Shown: positions 14,260 to 23,766 of the stretch, in pieces
How the letters are laid out: each line of letters opens with the position of its first letter
Position numbering within the stretch: the stretch's first letter is position 1
Assembly: GCF_004303025.1 (NCBI RefSeq)
Contig: NZ_PJQW01000001.1
Coordinates: 51,558-115,557 of the forward strand
Source of the DNA: Flavobacterium sp. J27
Lineage (GTDB): Bacteria; Bacteroidota; Bacteroidia; Flavobacteriales; Flavobacteriaceae
Length of the DNA: 64,000 nucleotides
Direction of reading: 5' to 3'
Notes under the pieces: model-generated
The model's input: only the letters and a program-made list of their open reading frames with translations
What the model was told of the DNA's origin: nothing
The model's database searches: none
Translations under genes and position numbers: made by a program

Positions 14260-16335
14260 ATGGCAACAACGTACAAAACACCTGGTGTTTATATTGAAGA
14301 AATTGTAAAGTTTCCTCCATCTATAGCCGAAGTAGCAACTGCAATTCCTGCTTTTATTGGTTATACGGAAAAAGCAACAGATAAATCGGATGGAGATTTA
14401 TTAAACGAACCAAAACGAATTACTTCCCTGTTAGATTATGAAACGTATTTTGGTTCAGCTTATCCTGAAACTTCTATTTCTGTAGACATTACAGATACTT
14501 TATTAGATGGTAATTTACAACGCGATATTGTGGTAAATCAACCGAGTAATCCAAAACCATTTTTAATGTATTATGCACTACAAGTGTATTTTGCTAATGG
14601 TGGTGGTCCTTGTTATATTATTTCTGTGGATACTTTTGAAGATGAACTAGGGAATGAAAACTTAGTGGCGTTTTCAGCATTAAACGACGGATTGGATTTG
14701 TTGAGAAGTGAAGACGAACCTACCTTAATTGTTTTTCCAGATGCAAAAGCTTTAAGTGTGGACGATTTTTATGCATTATATAACAATGCGTTAATACAGT
14801 GTAAAGAAATGCAAGATCGATTTACTATTATCGATACGTATACTTGTGTAGAAAGTTTTGCTGATGCTGAAATAGCTAGAGATAAATTAAACTTAGAAAA
14901 AGATTATCTAAAATATGGTGCGGTATATTATCCTTATATACAAACGATTTTAGATTATGTTTATGATACGGATGATATCTTAATCAATCATGTTTCTTTT
15001 GATGCAGATGCGATGCCAACTGCCTTACAACAATTAACAGATGCTAATACTGCACTAACGCCTATTATTGAGAGTTTAAGAACCATATCTGATGATGATG
15101 TAGATGCTACTGACGATTTAGTAGAAGGGTCAATTGCAAATGTATTAACGTATATAGAAGATGCAACAGGATATAACAATACTGCTCCAGGTTCTGAAAC
15201 GTTTACTGTGGCAAAAACACCTGCTTTTTCTTTGCTTTTAGATGCTTTAATTGCCGATTTGGAAAGCTTGGTAGAAACGAAAAAGGAAATTGTAAATGCT
15301 GCAAATGCTGCTATTGCATCAGTAGAAGAATTAAGTACTGCCGATGATAACATTATTACTACAAGAGATGCTTTTACTACGGTATTTGAAGGCACTGGTA
15401 AAATTGAAAATGTATTGAAAAACATTAACGATTTGGCTACCAAACTGAAAAAAGCAGATACCGATGTGAAAGTGGCTAATTTGGTAAAAACCAATGTTAC
15501 TAATGTGATTGCTGAAGTAAAAAAACTAGTCGATTATACGCCAATTTTAGGGTTACCAAACAATAGTCTTGTGATTAATACCGATGTGTTTGCCAACTTA
15601 AATACATTAGTAAGCAATATTATAACAGAGGTAACAGTTGTTCAGGCTGTTGATGTTAATAATGGAGCCATGAATGGAAGGTATTTAGGAGATATTGAAC
15701 CCTTAGAAAACGCTACGTTTAATAGTATCAAAGCTAAAATTGCCAATCTTCCATTGACGTTGCCACCTAGCGCAGCTATAGCTGGAGTTTATGCCAGAGT
15801 GGATAACGATAGAGGAGTTTGGAAAGCACCAGCCAATGTAGGGTTGAATTATGTGATTAAACCAACCTTAAAAATTACGAACGATCAACAAGATAATTTA
15901 AATGTAGATACTGTTGCCGGTAAATCTATTAATGCAATTAGAAGTTTTACAGGAAAAGGAACTTTGGTTTGGGGAGCCAGAACGTTAGCAGGGAACGATA
16001 ATGAATGGCGCTATATTCCTGTGAGAAGATTTTTCAATATGGCTGAAGAATCTATCAAAAAAGCGACAGAACAATTTGTTTTTGAACCTAATGATGCCAA
16101 TACTTGGATACGAGTAAGAGCTATGATTGAAAATTTCTTAATTCTACAATGGAGAGCTGGTGCTTTAGCTGGTGCAAAACCAGAACAAGCCTTCTATGTA
16201 AGAGTAGGTTTAGGACAAACCATGACAGCCGACGATATTTTAAACGGATATATGATTATCGAAATAGGGATGGCTGTGGTGCGTCCGGCAGAATTTATAA
16301 TCCTTCGTTTTTCACACAAAATGCAAGAGGCTTAA
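14260..16335 (+). CDS. eCIS contractile sheath protein, long form with central insertion
   Basis: A 691-aa tail-sheath protein. The N-terminus (TYKTPGVYIEEIVKFPPSIAEVATAIPAFIGYT) and C-terminus (from GVWKAPANVGL at about 520 through RRFFNMAEESIKKATEQFVFEPN, TWIRVRAMIENFLILQWRAGALAG and RPAEFIILRFSHKMQEA) are typical of contractile sheaths in phages, eCIS and T6SS-like systems. Afp and PVC sheath proteins are about 350-450 residues. The extra length is a helical insertion of roughly residues 240-500, rich in Ala, Thr, Asp and Val, which should face outward. This is the only sheath gene in the locus, whereas Afp has three. It forms the outer cylinder that contracts to drive the tube. Confidence 0.95.
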   Translation: MATTYKTPGVYIEEIVKFPPSIAEVATAIPAFIGYTEKATDKSDGDLLNEPKRITSLLDYETYFGSAYPETSISVDITDTLLDGNLQRDIVVNQPSNPKPFLMYYALQVYFANGGGPCYIISVDTFEDELGNENLVAFSALNDGLDLLRSEDEPTLIVFPDAKALSVDDFYALYNNALIQCKEMQDRFTIIDTYTCVESFADAEIARDKLNLEKDYLKYGAVYYPYIQTILDYVYDTDDILINHVSFDADAMPTALQQLTDANTALTPIIESLRTISDDDVDATDDLVEGSIANVLTYIEDATGYNNTAPGSETFTVAKTPAFSLLLDALIADLESLVETKKEIVNAANAAIASVEELSTADDNIITTRDAFTTVFEGTGKIENVLKNINDLATKLKKADTDVKVANLVKTNVTNVIAEVKKLVDYTPILGLPNNSLVINTDVFANLNTLVSNIITEVTVVQAVDVNNGAMNGRYLGDIEPLENATFNSIKAKIANLPLTLPPSAAIAGVYARVDNDRGVWKAPANVGLNYVIKPTLKITNDQQDNLNVDTVAGKSINAIRSFTGKGTLVWGARTLAGNDNEWRYIPVRRFFNMAEESIKKATEQFVFEPNDANTWIRVRAMIENFLILQWRAGALAGAKPEQAFYVRVGLGQTMTADDILNGYMIIEIGMAVVRPAEFIILRFSHKMQEA

Positions 16336-16376
16336 TAGTTAAAAAAAACATTGTAAAAAATTAAAATACTAGTATT

Positions 16377-16805
16377 ATGAGTTATCCATTATCAAAGTTT
16401 CACTTCACGGTAGATTGGGGAGGAACACAAATAGGTTTTACAGAAGTTTCAGGTTTAGATTTAGAAACGGAAGTTATCGAATACCGTCAGGGTGCCAGTC
16501 CAGAATATTCTAAAATAAAAATGCCTGGCATGCAAAAGTTTTCAAATATCACACTAAAAAGAGGCACTTTTAAAAGTGACAACGAGTATTACAGTTGGTG
16601 GAATACGGTAAAACTAAACACCATTGAAAGACGCGATATTACGATAAAACTATTAAATGAAGAGCACACACCAGTGGTTACTTGGAAAGTTAAAAACGCT
16701 TGGCCAACAAAAATTCAATCAACTGATTTAAAGGCAGATGGAAATGAAGTAGCTATTGAGTCTATGGAATTAGTACATGAAGGGCTTTCTATTCAAAATG
16801 ATTAA
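16377..16805 (+). CDS. eCIS inner tube protein 1 (gp19-like, Afp1/5 family)
   Basis: This 142-aa protein is a T4 gp19-like tube protein. It starts YPLSKFHFTVDWGGTQIGFTEVSGLDLETEVIEYRQG and continues MQKFSNITLKRGTFKSDNEYYSWWNTV, the strand-helix pattern of Hcp-like tube folds, ending VAIESMELVHEGL. Stacked hexamers of such proteins form the tube inside the sheath and its lumen carries cargo. It is followed after 2 bp by a second, diverged copy. By similarity to Afp, this is probably the main polymer subunit. Confidence 0.93.
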   Translation: MSYPLSKFHFTVDWGGTQIGFTEVSGLDLETEVIEYRQGASPEYSKIKMPGMQKFSNITLKRGTFKSDNEYYSWWNTVKLNTIERRDITIKLLNEEHTPVVTWKVKNAWPTKIQSTDLKADGNEVAIESMELVHEGLSIQND

Positions 16806-16807
16806 TC

Positions 16808-17278
16808 ATGGCTAAAACGTTAAGTAAAACGACTGAGTATTATCCACCAGTTGGTTTTCACTTTTCTGTAAAATTCGAAGGTCTTGGAACAGATGATAAA
16901 GATCACCAATTTCAATCCGTTTCTGGATTATCAGTAGATATTGAAACTGAAGAAATAGCAGAAGGAGGTGAAAATAGATTTAAATACAAGTTACCTGTAA
17001 AAACAAAGTTTCCCAATTTGGTTTTAAAAAGAGGTTTGTTAATCGATTCTAAAGTAATTAATTGGTGTAAAGATGCTATTGAAAACTTTGAATTTAAACC
17101 TGTAAACTTAATCGTAACACTCTTAAATGGGGAACATGAACCGTTACAATATTGGAAAGTAATTCATGCATATCCTATAAAATGGGCAGTTGAAGATTTT
17201 AATGCGCAAGAAAGTAAACTGGTAGTGGAAAGTTTTGAACTCACGTATAACTATTTCATTTTAAACAGAAACGAATAA
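16808..17278 (+). CDS. eCIS inner tube protein 2 (gp19-like, Afp5-like)
   Basis: This 156-aa paralogue of the preceding tube protein has the same plan: PPVGFHFSVKFEG, FQSVSGLSVDIETEEIAEGGENRF, FPNLVLKRGL, WCKDAIENF, and a last strand KLVVESFELTYNYF. It is diverged from tube protein 1. In Afp and PVC the second tube protein (Afp5/Pvc5) makes the first ring that joins the tube to the spike, and this gene likewise sits nearest the baseplate genes. Its stop codon overlaps the ATG of the DUF5908 gene by one base. Confidence 0.92.
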   Translation: MAKTLSKTTEYYPPVGFHFSVKFEGLGTDDKDHQFQSVSGLSVDIETEEIAEGGENRFKYKLPVKTKFPNLVLKRGLLIDSKVINWCKDAIENFEFKPVNLIVTLLNGEHEPLQYWKVIHAYPIKWAVEDFNAQESKLVVESFELTYNYFILNRNE

Positions 17279-17433
17279 TGCCAATAGAAATTAAAGAGTT
17301 ACACATTAAAATTAATGTTAACGAAAGTAGTAAAGCAAGCTCAAAAGCAGATACTGCTAGCAAAGATACCGATCTTGTTGGCGAATGTGTGGAACAAGTA
17401 ATGAAAGTGATAGAGCGTAAAAAAGAACGATAA
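17278..17433 (+). CDS. DUF5908 small eCIS protein
   Basis: A 51-aa gene easily missed because of its size. The ATG overlaps the stop of tube protein 2 (TAATG) and the next gene starts 2 bp after its stop. It opens MPIEIKELHIKINV, the conserved start of the DUF5908 family that is found only at this place in Bacteroidota eCIS loci, and ends in a charged helix (CVEQVMKVIERKKER). It holds the same place as afp6 but is much smaller. Its function is unknown; a small baseplate or assembly part is likely. Confidence 0.8.
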   Translation: MPIEIKELHIKINVNESSKASSKADTASKDTDLVGECVEQVMKVIERKKER

Positions 17434-17435
17434 TT

Positions 17436-18122
17436 ATGAGCACTGGAGAATTAAAAAAACTGAAAGTCGTTGCTTATAGCGATCCAGAATTTAGTAGTAA
17501 AGTAGCCGATGGAGAGTTTGATACCTTACTGAATCCTGAGAAATATACATTTCATTATAAAATAGAGCAAGACGAACAGCAAGCGGCAGGAACAAGTACC
17601 GTTTCTCCACGGTTTAAAAAGACATTACCAGAAAATTTAGAACTAGAGTTTGTTTTCGATAGAACAGGTGTTATAGAAGGTAAAGAAGCTTTAGAAAGTG
17701 GCATCATAGACGATATTGAGAAGTTTAAAAAAGTTATTTTAGATTACAATGGAGATGAGCATAAGCCTAATTATTTAGTTATTTCCTGGGGAAGTTTACT
17801 ATTTAAAGGTTCGCTTACAGAAATGGATATCGAGTTTAAACTTTTCAAACCAGATGGTACCCCCATACGAGCTGTGGCAAAAGCAAAGTTTACAGGCTTT
17901 GTGGAAGACGATTTAAGAGCGGCAAGAGAAAATAATAAATCTCCCGATTTAACTCACATAAGAATTGTAAAGGAAGGAGATACTTTGCCTTTAATGTCTT
18001 ATAAAATTTATGGGGATTCTAAATATTATTTAGAAGTAGCCAAAGCGAATAATATTATCAATTTCAGAAAATTAAAAACAGGACAGGAAATTTTTTTTCC
18101 TCCTTTACAAAAGCAATCCTAG
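17436..18122 (+). CDS. LysM-containing baseplate protein (Afp7/gp53-like)
   Basis: This 228-aa protein has an N-terminal beta-rich domain (LKKLKVVAYSDPEFS, GEFDTLLNPEKYTFHYKIE, LEFVFDRTGVI, FKGSLTEMDIEFKLFKPDGTPIRA) and a C-terminal LysM domain (HIRIVKEGDTLPLMSYKIYGDSKYYLEVAKANNI, then LKTGQEIFFPP). This matches the CIS tube/LysM proteins (Afp7, T4 gp53), which clamp the tube to the spike and baseplate. The LysM fold is used structurally here and need not bind peptidoglycan. The next gene begins directly after its stop. Confidence 0.9.
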   Translation: MSTGELKKLKVVAYSDPEFSSKVADGEFDTLLNPEKYTFHYKIEQDEQQAAGTSTVSPRFKKTLPENLELEFVFDRTGVIEGKEALESGIIDDIEKFKKVILDYNGDEHKPNYLVISWGSLLFKGSLTEMDIEFKLFKPDGTPIRAVAKAKFTGFVEDDLRAARENNKSPDLTHIRIVKEGDTLPLMSYKIYGDSKYYLEVAKANNIINFRKLKTGQEIFFPPLQKQS

Positions 18123-19868
18123 ATGAATAATAGCGGAGTCATACAAACTAGTCAAAGCGCAGATTTAGTAACTCATAAAATTTTAATTGAAGGTGAAGAA
18201 CTATCAAAAACCTATCAAGTAAAAAGTATTGTGGTGCATAATGAAGTCAATCGAATTCCGATGGCTCAGCTAGTTATTATTGATGGAGAAGCAGCTACTA
18301 GAGATTTTAAATTAAGTAATGAAGAATTATTAATTCCTGGTAAAAAAATAGAAATTACAGCAGGATATCATTCTGATGAAGAAACGATTTATAAAGGAAT
18401 CGTAATTAAGCATACTATTAAAATTAAAGACGGGAATTCGTGTTTAATTATCGAATGTAAGGATGAAGCTGTAAAGTTAACGGTAGGTCGTAAGAGCAAC
18501 TATTTTTATGAAGTTAAAGATAGTGAGGTTTTTGAAGAAATCATTGGCAAATACAATCTTGAAAATGAAGTGGAAGCTACAAATTTCACTCACAAAGAAA
18601 TGGTACAATACAACACATCCGATTGGGATTTTATCGTTACCCGAGCACAGGCAAATGGAAAACTCTGTTTTGTTGAAAATGGTAAAATAACTATAAAAAA
18701 ACCAGACGTTAGTACTGCATCGGTGGAGACCATTACTTTTGGAGCGACCATGTTAGATTTTGATGCCGAAATAGACGCTAGAAATCAATTTTCAAAAGTA
18801 TCTTCTTATAGTTGGAATTATATCAATCAAGAATTAGTAGAAACAGAAGCCACTCATCCCAATATTTCTTTAAACGGGAATTTGGGCACTTCAGATTTGG
18901 CGGAAACAATCGCTTTGGAAAATTTTGAATTAAGACACGGTGGTGCCGTTTCTGATGTTGGTTTACAAGATTGGGCTGATGCAAAATTATTATTTCAAGA
19001 ACTAGCAAAAGTAAGAGGAAGAGTTAAATTTCAAGGTATTTCAACGGTAAAACCAAATACCATTATCACTTTAGAAGGTGTAGGAGATCGTTTTAATGGT
19101 AGCGCTTATGTTACTGGTGTTTTTCATGAAATTTCAGAAGGAAATTGGACAATAGATGCGCAATTTGGTCTTAATCCTGAATGGTTTTCCGAAACGTATG
19201 ATATTCACTCACCAGACGCATCAGGAATTATACCAGCGATTAAAGGGTTGCATATTGGGATTGTCTCACAACTACAGGATGATCCCGATGGAGAGGATCG
19301 CATTTTAGTGAAAATTCCTATTATCAATAATGAAGAGCAAGGTATTTGGTGTAGAGTAGCTTCCTTGGATGCAGGAGAAAACAGAGGGGCCTTTTTTAGA
19401 CCAGAAATAGAAGATGAGGTAATTATTGGATTTATTAACGAAGATCCTAATCATGCAGTAGTCTTAGGAATGCTAAATAGTAGTGGAAAACCAGCACCTA
19501 TTGTTGCCAGTGATGATAACAACGAAAAAGGTTTTGTAACCAGAAGTGAAATGAAGCTTTTATTCGATGATGATAAAAAAATAGTTTCTATTACCACTCC
19601 AGCGGGAAAGAAAATAGCACTAGACGAAGATGCTGGTACTATTGTTATTGAAGATGAGAATGCCAATGTTATTACGATGGATAGTAATGGAATTAAAATG
19701 GAAAGTGCAGGTAACATAGAGTTATTAGCTTCAGGAGATGTTACTATTGAAGGAACAAATGTTAATCTTACAGCGAATGCCCAATTAAAAGCTGAAGGAA
19801 GCGCAGGTATCGAAGTGTCTTCAAGTGCTACAGCAGTTTTAAAAGGAAGTATCGTACAAATAAATTAA
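18123..19868 (+). CDS. VgrG/Afp8-like central spike protein
   Basis: A 581-aa protein combining gp27-like hub domains (residues about 10-370, with KSIVVHNEVNRIPMAQLVI and GKKIEITAGYHSDEETIYKGIV), an OB fold (about 375-460, GIVSQLQDDPDGEDRILVKIP through GFINEDPNHAVVLG) and a C-terminal beta-helix spike with short repeats (KKIVSITTPAGKKIAL to SSATAVLKGSIVQIN). This is the gp27-gp5/VgrG layout. It forms the trimeric hub under the tube and carries the PAAR tip encoded by the next gene. No enzymatic extension is fused to the C-terminus, so cargo is not delivered on the spike itself. Confidence 0.94.
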   Translation: MNNSGVIQTSQSADLVTHKILIEGEELSKTYQVKSIVVHNEVNRIPMAQLVIIDGEAATRDFKLSNEELLIPGKKIEITAGYHSDEETIYKGIVIKHTIKIKDGNSCLIIECKDEAVKLTVGRKSNYFYEVKDSEVFEEIIGKYNLENEVEATNFTHKEMVQYNTSDWDFIVTRAQANGKLCFVENGKITIKKPDVSTASVETITFGATMLDFDAEIDARNQFSKVSSYSWNYINQELVETEATHPNISLNGNLGTSDLAETIALENFELRHGGAVSDVGLQDWADAKLLFQELAKVRGRVKFQGISTVKPNTIITLEGVGDRFNGSAYVTGVFHEISEGNWTIDAQFGLNPEWFSETYDIHSPDASGIIPAIKGLHIGIVSQLQDDPDGEDRILVKIPIINNEEQGIWCRVASLDAGENRGAFFRPEIEDEVIIGFINEDPNHAVVLGMLNSSGKPAPIVASDDNNEKGFVTRSEMKLLFDDDKKIVSITTPAGKKIALDEDAGTIVIEDENANVITMDSNGIKMESAGNIELLASGDVTIEGTNVNLTANAQLKAEGSAGIEVSSSATAVLKGSIVQIN

Positions 19869-19871
19869 AAA

Positions 19872-20162
19872 ATGGGAGCACCAGCCGCTAGAATAACAGA
19901 TATGCATGTTTGCTCAATGGTAACAGGAACAGTACCTCATGTAGGCGGGCCTATCATGCCAGCTGGAGAATCTACGGTTTTAATTGGAGGTTTACCAGCA
20001 GCACGCGTAGGTGATATGGCCATATGTACAGGACCACCAGATACTATTGCTGCAGGTTCTGGAACCGTTTTAATAGGTGGAAAACCAGCTGCAAGAATGG
20101 GCGATTCGATGGCGCATGGAGGTACAATTGTAGCTGGATTACCTACCGTTTTAATAGGATAA
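19872..20162 (+). CDS. PAAR-repeat spike tip protein (Afp10-like)
   Basis: This 96-aa PAAR protein has three visible repeats: ESTVLIGGLPAARVGD, GTVLIGGKPAARMGD and PTVLIG. His12 and Cys14 (MHVCS), His25 (PHVGG), Cys51 and His89 are candidate zinc ligands. It sharpens the beta-helix tip of the spike encoded immediately upstream. It is a bare PAAR domain with no fused effector. Confidence 0.95.
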   Translation: MGAPAARITDMHVCSMVTGTVPHVGGPIMPAGESTVLIGGLPAARVGDMAICTGPPDTIAAGSGTVLIGGKPAARMGDSMAHGGTIVAGLPTVLIG

Positions 20163-20164
20163 TT

Positions 20165-20575
20165 ATGGAAGATAGAAAAGCATTTTTAGGAACAGGATGG
20201 AGCTTTCCTCCAGAATTTAAAAAGACAACCCGAGCTGTTGTTATGATTTCTGATGAAGAGGATATTAAAAGTAGTTTGGAAATTTTATTGTCTACTAAAA
20301 TAGGTGAACGTATCATGCAACCTAAATATGGTTGTAATATGGACGAATTGCTATTTGGATCTTTAGACCTAACGCTAAAAACCTATGTCTCTGAATTAAT
20401 TCGAACAGCCATTCTATACCACGAACCTAGAATTGATGTGGAAAAAATTGATATTACGCAAGGAGATGATTTAAAAGGGGAGCTATTAGTGATTATTGAC
20501 TATAAAATAAGAGCTACTAATTCTAGAATTAATATGGTGTATCCTTTCTATAAAGCTGAAGGAACCGATTTATAA
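20165..20575 (+). CDS. gp25-like baseplate wedge protein (Afp9-like)
   Basis: The ATG at 20165, two bases after the PAAR stop, gives 136 aa. It starts MEDRKAFLGTGWSFPPEFKK and has the gp25/GPW signature: VVMISDEEDIKSSLEILLSTKIGERIMQPKYGCNMDELLF, then RTAILYHEPRIDVEKIDI. The LLSTKIGERxMxPxYG motif is shared with T4 gp25, TssE and Afp9, which join the baseplate to the sheath and start sheath growth. A longer reading from 20024 would run through the PAAR gene and is not real. Confidence 0.94.
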   Translation: MEDRKAFLGTGWSFPPEFKKTTRAVVMISDEEDIKSSLEILLSTKIGERIMQPKYGCNMDELLFGSLDLTLKTYVSELIRTAILYHEPRIDVEKIDITQGDDLKGELLVIIDYKIRATNSRINMVYPFYKAEGTDL

Positions 20576-20586
20576 AAACAGAAAGA

Positions 20587-23500
20587 ATGAGTACTAATTG
20601 TAATACTATTGTAAGCGTTTTAACAAAAAATGGCACAGACCAAAAACAACGTTATATAGCAGCTTTACAGCCAAATAATACCCAATTATTAGATTTTGAT
20701 ATCTCTGATTGGATTTTATTTGCCTACAATTTTGCTTCTCATATTAATTATTTTGAAACCAATAATCCATCACAAAGTATAGACGATTGGACTTCTTTCT
20801 TTAATCAGTTGCAATTAGAAGGGAAAGATCCATCTTTTACCAAAAGTTTCGAATTGCAACGTATCAAAGAGGCACTCATAACCTTATTGGAAGATTATAA
20901 AAAAGAAGGAGCACTTACACCACATTTAACTCTTTTTGTTACGTTCTTACTATTATTGGAACAAAGTAAAAAAAGATTTAATGCGTTAACTAAGAGACAT
21001 CTCGATTTTTACTATAAGGATATTCTCCATATTGAAAAATTACCAGCCAAACCAGATAAAGTGTATCTGCTATTTGAGTTAGCTAAAAATGCAACCCAAC
21101 AAAGAATAGCTAAAGGGACTAGTTTTGATGGTGGTAAAGATGCAAACGGTAAAACTAGAATTTATAAATCTACCGATGAATTAATTGCAAATAAAGCAAC
21201 GGTTAGTCTTCTAAAAAATATATATCACGATAAGGAACATAAAAAAATAGTGGTAAGTCCTATTGCCAATTCTTTGGATGGAATAGGCGGACAGTTTTCT
21301 ACAGAAAACACTCAATATTGGCCTTTTGGACATGTAGATGCCTCGTATCCAGAATTACCAAATGCCACTTTAGGATTTGCTATTGCTTCTCCTATTTTAG
21401 TATTAAAAGAAGGCAAACGAAGTATAGAATTTGTATTTACTTTTAAAAACAATATTACAAACACGACTATAAATCAAGTAATAAATAACACTACGATTTA
21501 CTTAACAACTCAAAAAGGGTGGTTTCAAGTGCCAGTAATATCGTCATCAGTAACTGTAAAAACAGGTTCTCCTTTTGTAACTTCTGTACAAAATAAAACT
21601 TTAAAAATAGCTTTTCAATTAGATGAAAATGTAGATGCCATTACTAATTATAATAGTAAAATTTTTGGAACAGGCTTTAATGATGAACTCCCTTTGGCTA
21701 AATTTATTATAAATACAGCTACTATTGATGGTTATGAATTGTATCGTTCTTTAGTCGTAAACACCTTAAAAGAAGTTACCATTAATGTAGATGTACAAAA
21801 TATAAAAAGTGTAGTTCTTGAGAACGATAATAGTACTATAAATGAATCAAAACCATTTTTTCCGTTTACTACTATTCCTTTAGCAGGATCTAATTTTTAT
21901 GTTCAATATGAAGAAGCCTTTTTAAAGCATTGGGAAAAAATTAATTTTACGATTACTTGGAAAAATACACCAAATAGTTTTTCCGAACATTATAAAGCCT
22001 ATAAACAAGGAGCTGTAAATACAATTAGTACAAAAGGGTTTATTGATCTTTTATTAAAAGATGAAAGCTCATTTATAACGGATGGAGCTATTGTTACTGG
22101 CGATGATTATTTTAAATATGATTTAGAAATTTTATCTAGTAACATTTGGACTAAATTAAACTCGCAACCAGCAACATTATTTACTAAGAGTGGTACTAGT
22201 TTTAAAACAGAGGTTAGTGTAACCAATTCAAAATATGAAACTGCTAAAAAAGGAAAAATAAGAATCCTTTCTAAACACTCTTTTTTACATCAGTTGTATC
22301 CCAAAATTTATGCGTTAGCCTTAGCAAGTAAAAAAACAAATATTGTTATACCAAATGAGCCTTATACTCCTTTAGCAGAAAATATAGTATTGCATTACAA
22401 TGCTTCTGAAACCAGCTATTTTGTAAAACAAGACTCTGAATCATTGGAAGAAACGTATAAAAAAAATAAAACGACTTTGTTTCATATTCATCCGTTTGGT
22501 TTTTCAGAAGAACATTCTTATTTAAAATCAAATTTAGATTTTGTTACCGATAAGAACACGAGTCTTTTACCAATCTATTGTGCGGGTGGTGAATTGTTTA
22601 TTGGTTTGGGAAACACCAAAGAATTAGAACAAATTACCTTATTGTTTCAGATTTTAGAAGGAAGTGAAAATCCATTAACGCCTTCTTTTACTGGAAATCA
22701 AAAAATAGAATGGTCTGTATTAGGGAATAACCAATGGAAGACATTAGATTATGCTGAGATTCTTTTAAATGAAACGGATAATCTTTTACGATCTGGGATT
22801 TTAAAATTTAATTTACCGAAAGAAGCGACTCAAAATAATACCGTTTTACCCGAAAATTACATTTGGCTTAAAGGTAAAATGCATAAAAAATATGATGCCG
22901 TTTGTAAAATAATAGGAATTCATGCTCAAGTAGTTCTCGCTGTGTTTGAAGATAATGTTAATGAATTAGCCCATTTAAAAACAGGTCTTGAGGCCGAAAC
23001 AATTTCTAAATTAACACAGCGAGTAAGTATGGTAAAGTCGGTAAAACAACCGTACAATAGTTTCGATTACAGAACTACAGAATCAAATGAAGATTATTAC
23101 AGAAGAGTTAGTGAAAGACTCAGACACAAAAACAGAGCCATTACTATGTGGGATTATGAGCACATCATTTTACAAGAATTTCCAGAATTATACAAAGTAA
23201 AATGTCTTAATCATACTTCTGAAACTTCTTTTCAGGCACCTGGAAATGTAACATTGGTAGTTGTACCAGATACCGTAAATAAAAATGTATTCGACATTTA
23301 TCAGCCAAGAGTAAGTACAGCCACATTAAATAAAGTGCAAAATCATATTGATCAGTTACATACAATGCATACGAATACTTTTGTTATTAATCCTAATTAT
23401 GAAGTAGTTACGGTAAGTTTGGCGGTCAAATTTAAAACTGGTTTTGATGTTAATTTTTATACGAAAGAACTAGGAAAAGATATCACTAAATTCTTATCTC

Positions 23501-23766
23501 CTTGGGCGTATGATAAAACAATTCCAATCACTTTTGGAGTGAGCGTTCATATTAGTGTTTTGATAGATTATTTAGAAAAACTAGGCTATGTAGATTATTT
23601 AGAAAATGTAAGATTGATAAAAAATGGAGGCAGTCCACAAAAAATGGTTACACCTTCTAACCCAAAATCAATTTTAGTTTCTGCCAAAGAAACAGAGCAT
23701 CTTATTTCGACAAACATTAAAGGCTGTAAAATAATAACTATAGAAGAAAACGAAACATGTCAGTGA
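20587..23766 (+). CDS. Large baseplate wedge protein (Afp11/gp6-like)
   Basis: A 1059-aa protein of the eCIS baseplate J/gp6 type. The N-terminal region (DISDWILFAYNFASHINYFETNN) and the C-terminal region (YNSFDYRTTESNEDYYRRVSERLRHKNRAITMWDYEHIILQEFPELYKVKCLNHTSE, then VVVPDTVNKN) are conserved in Afp11-type proteins; the long middle is beta-rich and variable. Together with the next gene product it should build the wedge ring. The last 10 bases overlap the next gene. Confidence 0.87.
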   Translation: MSTNCNTIVSVLTKNGTDQKQRYIAALQPNNTQLLDFDISDWILFAYNFASHINYFETNNPSQSIDDWTSFFNQLQLEGKDPSFTKSFELQRIKEALITLLEDYKKEGALTPHLTLFVTFLLLLEQSKKRFNALTKRHLDFYYKDILHIEKLPAKPDKVYLLFELAKNATQQRIAKGTSFDGGKDANGKTRIYKSTDELIANKATVSLLKNIYHDKEHKKIVVSPIANSLDGIGGQFSTENTQYWPFGHVDASYPELPNATLGFAIASPILVLKEGKRSIEFVFTFKNNITNTTINQVINNTTIYLTTQKGWFQVPVISSSVTVKTGSPFVTSVQNKTLKIAFQLDENVDAITNYNSKIFGTGFNDELPLAKFIINTATIDGYELYRSLVVNTLKEVTINVDVQNIKSVVLENDNSTINESKPFFPFTTIPLAGSNFYVQYEEAFLKHWEKINFTITWKNTPNSFSEHYKAYKQGAVNTISTKGFIDLLLKDESSFITDGAIVTGDDYFKYDLEILSSNIWTKLNSQPATLFTKSGTSFKTEVSVTNSKYETAKKGKIRILSKHSFLHQLYPKIYALALASKKTNIVIPNEPYTPLAENIVLHYNASETSYFVKQDSESLEETYKKNKTTLFHIHPFGFSEEHSYLKSNLDFVTDKNTSLLPIYCAGGELFIGLGNTKELEQITLLFQILEGSENPLTPSFTGNQKIEWSVLGNNQWKTLDYAEILLNETDNLLRSGILKFNLPKEATQNNTVLPENYIWLKGKMHKKYDAVCKIIGIHAQVVLAVFEDNVNELAHLKTGLEAETISKLTQRVSMVKSVKQPYNSFDYRTTESNEDYYRRVSERLRHKNRAITMWDYEHIILQEFPELYKVKCLNHTSETSFQAPGNVTLVVVPDTVNKNVFDIYQPRVSTATLNKVQNHIDQLHTMHTNTFVINPNYEVVTVSLAVKFKTGFDVNFYTKELGKDITKFLSPWAYDKTIPITFGVSVHISVLIDYLEKLGYVDYLENVRLIKNGGSPQKMVTPSNPKSILVSAKETEHLISTNIKGCKIITIEENETCQ

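Noticed and set aside
20024..20164. N-terminal extension of the gp25-like gene
   Set aside because: The extension overlaps the PAAR gene in another frame; the family-like start is the ATG at 20165.
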